Assembly: GCF_002104995.1 (NCBI RefSeq)
Contig: NW_024468269.1
Coordinates: 62,001-126,000, forward strand
Length of the DNA: 64,000 nucleotides
From: Linderina pennispora
Taxonomy: Eukaryota; Kickxellomycota; Kickxellomycetes; Kickxellales; Kickxellaceae
Direction: 5' to 3'
The notes beneath the pieces were generated by a model that had not been told where the DNA came from, did not search any database, and saw only the letters and a program-made list of their open reading frames with translations. Both the position numbers and the translations under genes were made by a program. Shown here piece after piece: positions 34,301 to 45,558 of this stretch (within the stretch, counting starts at the first letter, position 1; each line of letters starts with the position of its first letter).

Positions 34301-34943
34301 CGAGCTCAAGATGCGGCAGTTCGAGGAGATGGAAGCAGCAGTGGAGCAGGAGCGCAAGGATCTGGCCAGACAGCGCCAGCAGCTGATCGAGGAGTGCTGG
34401 GCGCTGAAGAAGAAAATGGCGCTGTTCGAGTCTGGTAATGCAGGGAGAATTGCGCAGGCGGCGCAGACGCAGATGTTTGCTGCCGATGACAATGTCAATC
34501 AGATTGTCAGGCCGCCGGTTGCGCCGGCTCCTGTGCCAACCCCAGCTGTGGCGCCAGCTCCGGCTGTGGCGCCAGCTGCAGCTACAGCCGCATCTACAGC
34601 TGCTGCTTCTGAGGCGTCAAGCACTCCAGCGCCAGCACCAGCACCATCAACACCGGTTGCGGTGACTGATGTGATTCCTACCCTCCCAACAGCTCCGGCT
34701 GTCCTAGCAGCGCCTCAGTCGGCTCCAACTGCTCCGTCAGCCCCGTCCGTCACGCCGACAGGTGTGAAGCCAGCGGTGAGTGCGCCGTCCGCCGTCCCTG
34801 CGCTGCCTACGGCTCTATCTGCGGCCCCCTCTGCGGCCCCAGTGTCTGCTGCGTCAGCCCCTGAAACACAAGTCCCAGCGACGGCTCCCACAGACGTACA
34901 GCCCATGCCATCCACCGATGCACCCGCGTCATCCTCTGCTTAA
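31387..34943 (+). CDS. SWI3/RSC8/SMARCC chromatin-remodelling subunit, N-terminal part frameshifted
   Basis: Core scaffold of SWI/SNF-type remodellers, dimerising through its coiled coil. ATG at 31387 (MASLATHQCQRQTW) opens the SMARCC N-terminal module, whose later parts, TGPTAGHILTQVRQKLADNR, GRIVSSEQEATHIV and WRVSVQWIEDSVKYNEWLN, are spread over frames by about five one-base breaks between 31530 and 32090 (for example an extra C in CCC near 32087). From 32090 the frame is open to the stop at 34943. SWIRM domain (about 32734-33100: IIVPSYAAWFNLSSVHDNEK onward), ZZ-like zinc finger (33311-33425: CYTCGVNC...HC...LCGPC), SANT domain (33493-33640: DWSDQETLLLLEGIEMFDDD onward), the SWIRM-associated NPIMSVVAFLASNVNP region, an Ala/Glu repeat (33860-33960), a coiled coil (about 34240-34430) and a Pro/Ala-rich tail. 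This is the SMARCC arrangement, with a ZZ finger as in Rsc8/Swi3 relatives. Confidence 0.93.
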
Positions 34944-35051
34944 TTTCTCCTCTTCCCTTTCCTATACCACCCTTAACAAGCCTCGACAGAATATAAGCAA
35001 CATTTAAAAATAAAAAAAAATACTAACAGTTACGCGTAGAACAGAATATAT

Positions 35052-37316
35052 TCATCCCTGGAACGACTCGAGCAGTGTCAGCAAGAATGTCTGCTCGGCG
35101 GATGAATTCGCAAACACGTCTTTAAGGTCGCTGACGGGGTTCCTGAGGAACGAGGGCCCAAACACGAGGGCCAGATTGCTGCTGTCCATCTTGGTCAACT
35201 TTTCGATCTCGGGATCCAGCAGATGTTTCAAAAAGCGCAGCAAAAAGTCCACGACGCAATACGACTCCTCGGGCAGGGCGCTCAGGATCTCCAGGGACGC
35301 CTTGCGGTCGCCAGAGCGCGCAATACACTGGTCATAGAGCACCTCGGGGATCAGAGGGTCAGCCAGGTCTCGCAGCCACTCCTTCAGCAGCGACGCGGGC
35401 ACATTAGGATCGCGGAGATTCGGAAAGTCGGTCTGCTGGCCAGCCTCGATCATGAGGCGCGCCATAGCCACGGCATCGGCATCGCCGGGCACGCGGAACA
35501 GGCCCTCGGTGCGCTCGCCACCTAGACGTGTGATCTGGGCGGTCAGCAGCTCCAGGACGCGGGGCAGGCGGCCCTCAGCATTGACCAGCTCGGGGTTCTG
35601 CATGATCTCCTTCAGCGACCCGCCAAACACCAGGGCGCGGCGCGGCACGAGCAGCGCCAGGTGCAGCTCCTCCTTCGTCATCAGCGTGGTGCGGCTGCCA
35701 GTGCGCTTGATGCGGCCCAGCTGCAACAGCAGAAAGCGCTTGAGGTTCGCCGACTCCAGCTGCGCCGACTCCACAAAGACCTCGAGGTGCGGGAACAGCA
35801 GCTGCGACGGGCGGAAGGCATAGAACAGCACGCCCATCAGCACCCAGCCGCGCTCGGCGGAATCGTGGCTCGGATGGCCAGTGACCTGCTTTGCCAGCTG
35901 GCAGAAGACCTCGTCGCGCAGCAGCTGGTGGCGGATGCCCTGGTTCGCCAGCCACAGCACTTCAGAGAACAGATCGGTGTCGGTCATGGCACCCTCGAGA
36001 TCGCGCATGAAGCACTGGATGATGGCGAAGCTGCGCGCGGCGTCGCGGTTCAGCTCGCGCGGAAGGTTCATCAGCGGGCGCGCCAGCGGCTCAGCGCTGT
36101 ATGAGATCAGTTCCTCCACCGGCACCTTGCGGCGCAGGAAGCCGCGCTTCTGGGCAGCAAAGTGCGCTGCAGCAAATGCGCGCATCCCGAACAGAGCACG
36201 GTCGGGGCGGATCGACGGCATGCTGCGGTTGCGATGCGAGCCAAGCGTAGCCATGCTGCGACTCGGCTCAAACGCCGACTTGCCCGATACCTCGCTGAGC
36301 TCGCGCGGGCGGCCGCGGCTGCCCTTGCGTGGAATCTGCTCCGACATGCGTGTTGGCTCCTGTGTCACCTCGAAGCTCACCTCCGTGACACGCCGGCCCT
36401 GCTGGCTCACCGCATACCGCATCGCCACGCTGTCGGTGTCGCTGTCGCCCGACCGCTGCTCCGCCCCATCCTCCTCCTCGGCGATCCGGAGCCCTCCGTC
36501 CATTGCTTCCTTCAGCGTCTCCAGCGCCGTCTCCGACTGGCTGTGCCGCTGATTCGACAGCCGCTTCTTCTGCCGCTCCGCATCAGCCGCTGCGCTGCCG
36601 CGCCGCCCGGACTCGAGCCGCGCCTGTGCCTGCGCAATCGATGGCGACCGCGCGCCTACTGCTGTGGCCGTTACCTGTGGGCTCAGTGTCGATGAACCGC
36701 TGCCGCCCGCTGCGCTGTTTTTGCGGTGGTGCGCTGCCAGCGAGTTCTTGCGCGACACCCGCCCCTCGACGCTCCGGAGCGATGCACGCGACGCCTTACG
36801 TACCAGCGGGTCTACCTGGTCGTCGCTGAACGCAATTGATGCCCGGCTGGCCACCACCATCGACAGCCGTTTGCCCACCGACGACCCCAGCAGCGCGTGG
36901 AATGGCACGACTGTTGCGTGCCCGGGTGGATCCCACTCGGTTGCGCCTGTCCGCGAGTTGTAGTAGTACGGGATCCCGGTCTCCTCGTCCTGCAGCTCCC
37001 ACCACTCGCCAGCTGGGTCTCGTGGTTTGCTACAGCAAACAATGCCATCCCGCTTAGCGAAACAACAACGCAATAAAGCTCTCCTCTGCCAGAATGCCTC
37101 CCCTACTTACATCGTGCTCTGTGGCCGCGCCCAGCTGCATTCGCCTGTTGCCTAAAACCAATAACAGCCTGTTAGAGCCTCCCACCAAACGCCTCCAGTC
37201 CTCCCCCTCACCCGTGCGTCTCGTCTACATACTGTGTTGGCATAAACAACCCGGCCTGTCTGCGGGTCGTGGAGCTCCAGCCAGTCGGGCACATGTGCGT
37301 GTTCTGCTGAGTCCAT
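35052..37316 (-). CDS. WW-WW-MyTH4-RhoGAP protein (ARHGAP39-like)
   Basis: Rho-family GTPase-activating protein acting on actin and polarity GTPases. My gene model has three exons: 37233-37316, a 41-nt exon at 37111-37151, and 35052-37029, joined by GT-AG introns of 81 nt each; the sum is 2103 nt, exactly 701 codons. The small exon completes the first WW domain (DWLELHDPQTGRVVYANT then ATGECSWARP); the second WW is EWWELQDEETGIPYYYNSRT then EWDPP. A long Ser/Arg-rich linker leads to the MyTH4 domain (about nucleotides 35700-36100, LMNLPRELNRDAARSFAIIQ onward, QGIRHQLLRDEVFCQLAKQ). The RhoGAP domain follows to the end (EGLFRVPGDADAVAMARL with the catalytic Arg, LKEWLRDLADPLIPEVLYD, NLALVFGPSFLR). 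The order is the same as animal ARHGAP39. Confidence 0.93.
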
Positions 37317-37823
37317 TTTCCTCAGAATGTGTCTGTCGCGCTTGGCGTAGAGAAAAATTATTAGTTTGAATAAAATATTACAGGGCTATGGAAAAGAGGC
37401 GAAAAGGAAAAATGAACGAGGTGCTATAGCCAACAAAGCAGGCTCCGGCTGTGGCTCCAAATAAGAAACTGTTCGTGTATGGTACTTGCTCGTGAACCCG
37501 CAAATCGTGCAATGCATCCATTTTTTTAACCAAATGGATTGCCGGGACAAGGTGGTCTTTGGTCCGCTCCTGCTTCCTGTTTCTTGTTTACCTTGTATCC
37601 ACACTATTGCTCGGAAACCACATGGGGGGTGTGCGATTTCCTCCCTCGTTCATTTCCTAACACCTTCAAAAGAGACTGAATCTGGATGCCAGCCAGGAGC
37701 CAGCAAGCGAAAACAAAAACACCGCTCTTAATATATACCAGCCAGGATCTGCACCCATTTGAGCAGCGTCGCCATGCAGCTCCTGGCCATTATTGTTCAA
37801 GGCCATGCCTTCTCAAGCCGAGT

Positions 37824-38408
37824 ATGTCATCAGAAACTGCTTCAAACCAAGGTCAGGTGCAGGACCGCAAGGCTGGCAATCCCACACCTGACGCACGACC
37901 ATGTGCTGAAGACTCCTGCGCTCCTTCCAAGGCAGACCTAGTAAACCAAGCCCACGAGCTAATCGCAGCCCAGTTTGCCAGACAGCCTGAGAATATGGTA
38001 CTGCAGATGCTGCGCCCGCAAGCATTCGTCTGTGGAAGCATTCTTCATCACTTGACAAGTCGGCTCGAAAAGTGCAACGCGCCTGCTCCCGGCCACCCAC
38101 GCTCTGCTTACAACGGACACATTCCCTTCTGCCCGACCCTCAAAGTGCCAGCAATCCTACCTTTGCCAACTGCGCCCACAGAACTAGACAGTGGCCATCA
38201 GAAAGCGCCGGACGTCATCCAAACAAAGCCCAGTGGACCGAGGAATGGAGGAGAAAACGACGGCCAGCAGGCCTTGTCCAAGGACGACAAAAAAGTACAT
38301 AAACCATGCTCCGCACCGCTCTGCACCTCACGATCCCAGCATCCCAGCCAAATACACGCTAGGCAGATGACATGGTTGCTTTTTTTTGGCGGGCTGTCCA
38401 GGAAATGA
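37824..38408 (+). CDS. Hypothetical protein, 194 residues, uncertain
   Basis: Open from ATG 37824 (MSSETASNQGQVQDRK) to a stop at 38406-38408. It has a short helical stretch (KADLVNQAHELIAAQFARQP) and then Pro/His/Lys-rich sequence without recognised domain. It is the best candidate for a gene in an otherwise empty 2.8 kb between the RhoGAP and ORMDL genes. A run of 18 A follows at 38486-38503. Confidence 0.3.
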   Translation: MSSETASNQGQVQDRKAGNPTPDARPCAEDSCAPSKADLVNQAHELIAAQFARQPENMVLQMLRPQAFVCGSILHHLTSRLEKCNAPAPGHPRSAYNGHIPFCPTLKVPAILPLPTAPTELDSGHQKAPDVIQTKPSGPRNGGENDGQQALSKDDKKVHKPCSAPLCTSRSQHPSQIHARQMTWLLFFGGLSRK

Positions 38409-40096
38409 ACATGTCACTGCCCCATCCATCCCTTGGAAAGTTCACTTGGACACGAGACAGCGTGAGCTGAGGGAACGCCAGAAGAAAAAAAAAAAAAAAA
38501 AGAATTGTCAAAAGAAAAAACCCTCACTAGCTCTTGCGACATCCAGCACACACAGGCCCACACCCTCGTGCAACTTTCGGAGGACAGAACAGGGAGGGGC
38601 ACACTACGTAATGTACTCCTCAGCTCCGATCGTCCTAAGAGGCCAGCCGCTCACTCTCGGTCTGACGTCAGTGCGTTTCCTCTCAGAAGCCTTTTCCACG
38701 CACAAGTAAATCGCAAGCCCCCTACGCAATCGACATTCAGTCGAACTCGGCCAAAATACCTGCGCATCCCTCGCAGCAGAGTGGGGCCGAGAGAGGAAAT
38801 GCACGCCAGGAATGAGAGGACGCGTAGCAAAACAAGACACTCCAGGAATCGACCGGATCCGACATCTGTCCGCCGACAGAACGTGCACGAACGGCCCGCT
38901 GGGCTGTGCCACGGAATGCCCACAAAGGAACAGGAATGGTTACGTGGTCTACACTAGCCCGTCACCACTAGATAAGAAGGCCACCATGGAGAGGGCCCTC
39001 ACCCGTGGCAAGCAAGCATCAGTGCAATTCTCCACATCCTCAGAAAGATACAGCCGTCAATTGACGCCTGCAGCGGGAGCACGACACACGAGGGGTTAGA
39101 AAATTCCTTCTGGCGAGGCACAAAAGAGCTGCCCCATCGGAAAGGACGAACTCTTCGTCCGCCCCTCCCCATATCAAGGCACAGTCTCTTTCCGCCTGGC
39201 CAGACGGATTCTTGCATGCAGCCATAGAGTCCGCATTTGGAAGAGCCGCCTAGGAGCGCACAGATGAGCTGAGTGACTGGGTCGCGAGGGCATGGTACAG
39301 AGTGTGATAAATGACCTGTTTTAGCGTCTGCCTTCTCGGACAAGGTCTGAAACCACTGAGGAGCATTTTTTCCTCTGTTGCTTTCCCCCGACCGTTCACC
39401 ACGAACACAAGTTACCCTTAGACTCCAGCTTGGGGAGGTTGTGGATCGAAGCGGACTCTGTATAGCGTGCTCCAATAGCGCTGCGGCCAAAGACCGCCTG
39501 CCATCCTCGCTCAGCGCCGTCGGTTCTGGCGGCACGAGAGCTGCTAGAACTAGATGGCCGAACAGTGGCTGCAGGGCTGCCGTCTGGTGCAAGCAGAATA
39601 GAGTGTGGAAATTGGGAAAGCGCGAATTTCGGAGCAGAGAGGAGAAAAGGAAAAAACCTTGGAGATCGCACCAACCCGATCCAGTCCTGACGTGGCTGGT
39701 GGGAAACAGCCGGATTTGGGCTGCATCACACAAGTGTGGCAACCCGCTCCTGTAAACAAAAGCTGCAGGAACAGCGCAGAGTTGTCCTTCGGCGCCAGCC
39801 TTGGGCCGCGGAGCTGAGGGCGCATTGCGTGTTAATATTCTGGTTGGTGGAGCTTTCCTTGTTCACCACAAAACGCAGGCTGGCTCAGTAAGCCGTGTTC
39901 TCAAGCCTTTCGCCCCCTGCCCCTTGCTGCAGCCCCTTTGCCTTCGCTTCACTATTTTATTACTCTTGTAGAATTAGCAGCTTTCCCCCCCTCTGCCAAC
40001 GTGCATTTCGCAGACAGCAAACCCCTCTCTCCTTTCCACTCGTTCCCTTTGCTTCTTTATTAACAGCGTGTTGCGTGCTCGAGAGCCACTAAACAA
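38409..40096. other. Intergenic stretch, no gene accepted
   Basis: It holds the 18-A run (38486-38503). A minus-strand open frame of about 247 codons at 38999-39742 begins only with a non-ATG codon and shows no motif; the overlapping plus strand is also open for over 100 codons. The last 150 bp (39905-40070) are strongly pyrimidine-rich, consistent with the leader of the ORMDL gene. Confidence 0.35.
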
Positions 40097-40899
40097 ATGC
40101 CGACTATTGTACAGCGCGTAGCTTCTGTGGCTAATCTGAACGAATTCTCTGTCAATCCCAATTCGCACTGGGTCAATCACAAAGGTAAGGACAGGACTAC
40201 GCCAATAGTGCCTGGGCAGACGCAACAGCACCAGCCGTGCTAACAGCAGCTCTTGTGTGTAGGCTCGTGGACAACCAACATTGTGATTATTATCGTCTTC
40301 CGGTTTGTATTTGGCGTTATTCCATGGTCAACGCCGGAGCTGAGCTGGACACTGACGAACCTGTCATACTGCCTATTCCAGTATCTGATGTTCCATGGCA
40401 TTATCGGCACGCCATTCGAGGTCAACCAGGGCGAGTACGACAACCTGACGCTGTGGGAGCAGATGGACAACGGCGAACAATATACCCCGACAAAAAAAGT
40501 TCCTGACCGTGGTCCCTATTATTGTGTAAGTGTCGACCGACGAGTCGTCTGATATGCATACACTCCCTAGTGTATTGCGTGCCAAGACATGCAACAGAAT
40601 CGCCCCTATTTGGGGCTACCCGAGAATCATTTTAGCATGTGCGTAGTGCAAGACCTGTGGCATGTACGCGTTGAAAGAGGGACCAGAGGTTTCTGCGTAG
40701 AATCCCTACAACTAACACTGATGTTCTTTCTCCGTGCTCCCCTGTAGGTTCCTTATAAGCACGCACTACACAAACTACGAACGTACCGACGTTCATCATC
40801 AATTTCACCGCCTTGCTCATCATTCTCATTGCAAAGCTACCGGCGTTCCACCGGGTGCGGTTCTTTGGAATCAACATGGGCCAAAGCAGCATGCATTGA
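40097..40899 (+). CDS. ORMDL/Orm family regulator of sphingolipid synthesis, two one-base breaks
   Basis: ER membrane protein that binds and restrains serine palmitoyltransferase. Three exons: 40097-40184, 40263-40525 and 40748-40899. The N terminus ends NPNSHWVNHKGSWTTNIVII, the family start. It continues LSWTLTNLSYCLFQYLMFHG, IIGTPFEVNQGEYDNLTLWE, QMDNGEQYTPTKKFLTVVPI, then after the second intron FLISTHYTNYE, TFIINFTALLIILIAKLPAF, HRVRFFGINMG. An extra A in a seven-A run near 40493-40499 and an extra G near 40789 disturb the frame; removing both gives 501 nt, 166 residues, close to the family length of about 153-220. Four hydrophobic segments are seen. Intron splice sites are GTAAGG...GTAG and GTAAGT...GTAG. 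Confidence 0.93.
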
Positions 40900-41670
40900 G
40901 TTGTGTCGCAGGCCATCCATTTTCCATTTCCTTCAATATTTAGTACTCCATTTCCAACACTCGTCCTCCAAGTCCACCTTCCACATCTTACCTTGTTGTC
41001 TATATTTCAAATCAAATATCTTCTACGAGATAGGTATTGTTGAAACACGCACTGGTGGGGATTGGCAATTGGCAATTGGCAAGGGTGCGGGCGGTATATG
41101 GAAATTGCTGTATGCACGCCATATACTAGAAAGCTTTGATGTTGTATGATAACAAGTACCATCGAATATAACCATCCCCTTCGTTAGAACCAACATAATA
41201 GTAGTCAACGCAATGATAACGAGTTTTGAGGAGGAGTGGTGTACAAAACAAAGGAGGATGCGAAATACTGGTCCTAAATCTATAATTTGTTTGGTTTGGT
41301 ACTCCGCACATAGTGATAATGCGTATGAAAGCGAATATCGCAGCCCATAGGTAAGCTAGAAGCAGGAAGCTGGTCTCAAGGAGTCGCTACAAAGGCAAAA
41401 TATCTAATGGCACATGCAAAACTGAAGAAATGAGCGTGAACTAGTGAATAGTGAGCATTTATAGTACCACTCGAGAGGCATGACCAATTATTGAACATAT
41501 AGGTAAAGGAGTACGAGAAGGCGCTAGTGGCAGTAATAGGATATTGAAATATGTCAACAACATACCAATACATGCCATCAATCAGGGATACCCACCAGAC
41601 TAGTATTAACAAATGTATAAACTGATAAAGACAGAAGCAATATTGGTTATTTAGTGCATAGAGTAAAGGC

Positions 41671-41694
41671 TTTTTTTTTTTTTTTTTTTTTTTT
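41671..41694 (+). repeat. Poly-T tract, 24 nt
   Basis: 24 uninterrupted T, followed by AGAAATTAG. Could be the poly-A tail of a minus-strand retroposed sequence, or a simple homopolymer. Confidence 0.9.
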
Positions 41695-43022
41695 AGAAAT
41701 TAGTGACTCTAATGCAACAATATATATGCCATTATCACTATTATCTATGTAGTTTATAAAACAGCCTATAGATCTTATTTGTGCTCCACTAGTCTATGTG
41801 ATGTAGTTGCTTATGCTATCTTTATATGCTTGCTTTGTAGTTTATACTATTTATCCAGTTTGTCAAAAATGTACTAAAGGTACTTTCATTGCATGATATA
41901 CTAGCTTTACTAGAATAAAGTTATGAGGAGTGAGGTGGACAAAAGAATATATCAAACTTGGCTGGCTTTCCCATTTTTCGATCAAAAATAATATAGTTGA
42001 TTAGTGGTATTATAGGGGTCAGTCTTGAACTTGTAAATTTTAGTAATTTGCAATTTAGTTAGTTAAATACAAATAGTTATTTTCTGAAAAGATTTTTACT
42101 ACTAATTATTATTAGTATAGATAATATTAAATATTTTATCCAGAATGTTTATATGCTTAAAAATGAGTTCTAAAATAAAAATGTTTTTAGCTATTTTACT
42201 AAAAATACTAGAAGTTATAATATGATTAAACAATTGATGAGTAGACAAGTAACTCTGTATGACCTCCTATAGTGATTCCTATATTTGGATCCATAAGGGG
42301 AATATAAGGAGCAGAATTTTTCTATTGATAAAGTAGTATACAGAGTCTTATGTTTATATTGTAGGTAGAACCTTATACTTATATGATACTATCTTGACCC
42401 AGGTCTTAATCTTAGTAGTAAACTTTATTATTTTCATATTTGTCTAAGTTGAGCAAAATATATCATACTATAACTGGTCCATAGTTGGACAATGGCATTG
42501 TTACATATCAGGGGTTCTATTTGAATTCCTTTTTTCCATTACTTCTCTTCTCTCCTTTATCAAATGCCACTGTTCTGCTATCAGCACTGATGCCCCTGAC
42601 TATTATAGGTTAAGCTGATACCTACAAATGGATCTATTATGATTTGTCTGGCTCATGACATCTACTAATAGATGGCCTCCGATGTGTATATATTAGGTCT
42701 ATACAGATATGGGAGCACTATCCCGTGGTCACTCGGCAGCCAATAGCAGCAAGTAGCATACTCCGTTTGCCGAAGTCCATCCCGCCGAACGAGTATAAAT
42801 ACAGCCATGAGCAGCGAGCAACATGAAGTTTTATTGTCTACTTTTTAGTATATGATCTAGTCAAAGAACAGTTTTCTGAGCTTTTATTCTATTAAGTTTT
42901 CCATCATTATAAGTTAGGACCGTTACCGTCGAAGTTGTAGATTACCTTGCAGATTTCCACGAACGAGAGAAAGAGCTTGGTAGTTTACTACTTTACTAGG
43001 ATATCTGTATTTCCCACGGCCG

Positions 43023-43024
<2 letters not shown>

Positions 43025-43072
<48 letters not shown>
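43025..43072 (+). repeat. (ATT)16 microsatellite
   Basis: Sixteen perfect ATT units, starting 172 bp upstream of the tRNA gene's 5' flank. Confidence 0.95.
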
Positions 43073-43075
<3 letters not shown>

Positions 43076-43243
43076 GTTTATTCACGGATACCATTTTCAA
43101 GCAAGACCAGTGACTGCTATGTCTTTCGCAACCGACCCAGACAGTGCTGGCAATCGACCTACTGATCAAGCCTCTCCTTCACTCCTTTTAAACACCACAG
43201 TATAACAGCTTGGACGATGATTCTCTTGGAAGAGCGTCTCAAA

Positions 43244-43314
43244 TCCGCAATGGTCCAGTGGCTAGGATCCGACGCTCTCACCGTCGTGGCCGGGGTTCGA
43301 TTCCCCGTTGCGGA
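43244..43314 (+). tRNA. tRNA-Glu (CTC)
   Basis: 71-nt cloverleaf without intron. The acceptor stem TCCGCAA pairs with TTGCGGA. D arm GTCC/GGAT carries the A box TGGTCCAGTGGCTAGGA. Anticodon stem CGACG/CGTCG with loop CTCTCAC gives anticodon CTC (43277-43279) for Glu codon GAG. T arm CGGGG/CCCCG carries the B box GGTTCGATTCC. A TTTT terminator follows at 43317-43320. It stands alone in the AT-rich island. Confidence 0.95.
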
Positions 43315-43316
43315 AC

Positions 43317-43320
43317 TTTT
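43317..43320 (+). terminator. RNA polymerase III terminator of the tRNA-Glu gene
   Basis: T4 two bases after the mature 3' end, and a second T4 at 43323-43326. Confidence 0.7.
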
Positions 43321-44766
43321 GCTTTTGCTATGGTCTACGAATCCACCGGCAGTTCACAGCTGTCTTTCATTTTGTTGAAGCCATGCCACTGTTTGTTTAG
43401 CGAGATGGTCTGTATACTACACTGGAGGGCTGTGCTAGGTTTTATAGATGATATTATCAATAAATCGGTGAGCGTGAGGTTTACATATTACTTGTTGTAG
43501 CCTATGATGTGCTCAATTAATCAAAGTTAGGGATCACTATAAAACTTCAAATGCTCTGAATCAAGTACTGCTGGTATATTCAACAAGGATGCAGTGGGCT
43601 GTACCACAGCTAGTAGGATTTTTGCCACTAGGGGCCGACAAGAATTATTTATCTATGTTGTGTACAGATGATAATTTCCTAGTTATATCACAAGCTTAGC
43701 TAACAATGACACTCCATATAAATCTGCTGCTTGGAGAGGAATATAGAAACCCCTGTTGCTGGATAGGGAGAGATAGGAGTATTGACTGTATAGCATATGA
43801 AAGTTCTTGTTGACATATTGACTAAGATGGTAATCATAGTAACTCACAAATATAGTATAAGATGCACTTTAGTAAAAGAAAGAAATATCTAGAATCTGCA
43901 TTTACTAAATAGGCTTTGTATCTCAAAGGAATATTGTGTTTGAAATGCACAGCGAAACCGTAAGAGTCCCCCAGCCTAGTCCAGTCTTAACTGGATGGCC
44001 TAGATTTCTAACTCAGGCAATAAAGGGGTAGAATATGAAAGTATATTGGAACAAAATCCTCAGCCAGCCATTGTAGGTCCATATTGCACGCAAATCTAGT
44101 CTCAACGTGTCAAAGTATTCATACTGATTGTGATGTGAGGCAAACAGTATAATCTATATTTAGATGAGGATATTCTTAATATACTGTCCCTGGCCTTTTA
44201 GTACCATATTAATATGTACTTTTAGCGTTAGCATCGACTCACTAGTTTCCCTACTACCATGAGTTTGGTTCCCTTAGTTTGGAAATAGACAACGAGCGCA
44301 TAGCATAGTGGTCGATGACTCGGATCTGTGTGTAAACATATTTTAATCCTGGGACTAAAGAATACCGGATGAGTAGTGCCCATGTAACGGTGGGCTTACT
44401 GAAAGGTGCAAACAGCAGTCTTGCTGGTTTGTCTATGGGCAATGCCGGAGATAGGTGCGCAATGATTATACGATCTCTTTTCATATATCCCCCATGCCTT
44501 CAGTTTCCACTCCACATTTTATAGAAGCACGGTCAGGAGTAGTATGTTTGGCACCATAGTATCTCTCATTGGTGCATTATTTTTCGTATCAGCGTTGTAA
44601 AGTAAACTGAGGCATTATGCTTGAAGTTTTAAAAATAAGAAGTGAAAACTAAGCAGTTAAACCGATAAAGAAAAGGAAAAGGGTTCTTCAGAAAAGAGCT
44701 CAGCTTCACATAGCTGGGGGTTGTCAAGGCTGGATTTTCCTAACACAGTGACTTGCTGATTTCGGA

Positions 44767-44977
44767 CTAACCATATAGTCCATCTACTAGTGTCCAACTG
44801 ATAGCCTCAGCAATAGCAGTTCTAATCAGAATGTACATCCACTTGGCTGAGCGGGTCCTGATGGTTTTGTATGCGACAATGGCTGCGCTTATAATGAACA
44901 CGGCGACCGCCACCTCTGGCAGGATGATTCACCGGCGTGTACGAAAAGTAAATGGCAGGGTCCACTGAAGATGTCAT
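44767..44977 (-). pseudogene. RTA1-like protein remnant (N-terminal fragment)
   Basis: From ATG 44977 the frame reads MTSSVDPAIYFSYTPVNHPA; after one shift it continues EVAVAVFIISAAIVAYKTIR, then SAKWMYILIRTAIAEAISWT and stops (TAG 44767-44769). This aligns with the first helices of the RTA1-like gene at 22208-23027 (DYHPVN, AGIFAIIAAIHIWQTI, PKWMYILVGTAVAES). Nothing of the remaining five helices was found downstream, so it is a truncated copy. Confidence 0.75.
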
Positions 44978-45558
44978 CTATGGGTTTGTAGATTCAAGTG
45001 GGAGGAGGCAGTGTCACGAGGGAAAGAGGACAGCGATAGTCTGGGTATTCCACAGCGATGCTTGGGGATGCCAGTGGATTTACATCGCTTGCATGCTGTG
45101 CACCCAGATCGGATGAATCAAAGCACCAGACCGGCAGAGGTGCTTAGGCATGGTTGTTCACCAAATGTAACTGTTGGTAGAAGCATTCCTGAGGTCAGCT
45201 CTGGCTCTTTATTTTCTAGGCAGTGTGGCACAAACAAACTGGTCTCGCACGAGCCAAATCTGTCGGGTTACCCTGCCAAAGAGCTGGAAGGATAGAGTGA
45301 GATAGAGTTCTTGGCCAAAAGTATTTTGGAATAGCATCCAGCCATTACCGAGTGGGATTGGTCAGGGTTCTAAAAATATCCAGGGCCAAGCCTGATCGAG
45401 TTCATGCATAAAGCCCAGCAACCATAGTTGTCGATATGTGGCATTCAAGCCATTTCGGTGTTTTGGATAATGTTCTTTATTGCAGCATAAAACCGCACTT
45501 CATACATCACACCACTACCTCTCGTGACCAAGTATCCCCTAACTTCATTCAACGGCAA

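Larger units (their letters stand above)
40900..45558. other. AT-rich, gene-poor island
   Basis: Between about 41150 and 44800 the sequence is far richer in A and T than the gene-dense flanks, with long A/T-only stretches (42050-42240). No conserved coding frame of useful length was seen. It holds poly-T (41671-41694), (ATT)16 (43025-43072), one tRNA-Glu and an RTA1-like remnant at its right end. A TATAAATA at 42795-42802 with an AT-rich leader and a frame starting MSFATDPDSAGNRPTDQASP near 43119 could be the 5' end of a decayed retroelement lying just upstream of the tRNA; this is speculation. Confidence 0.55.

Noticed and set aside
38999..39742. 247-codon minus-strand frame
   Set aside because: No ATG near its start, no motif, and the opposite strand is also open.
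44290..44356. tRNA-like sequence with an A-box-like TAGCATAGTGGTCGATGA
   Set aside because: No acceptor stem pairing and no convincing B box; at most a decayed tRNA or SINE fragment.
45011..45295. 94-codon plus-strand frame
   Set aside because: Starts at GTG rather than ATG, no motif, in a degraded region.
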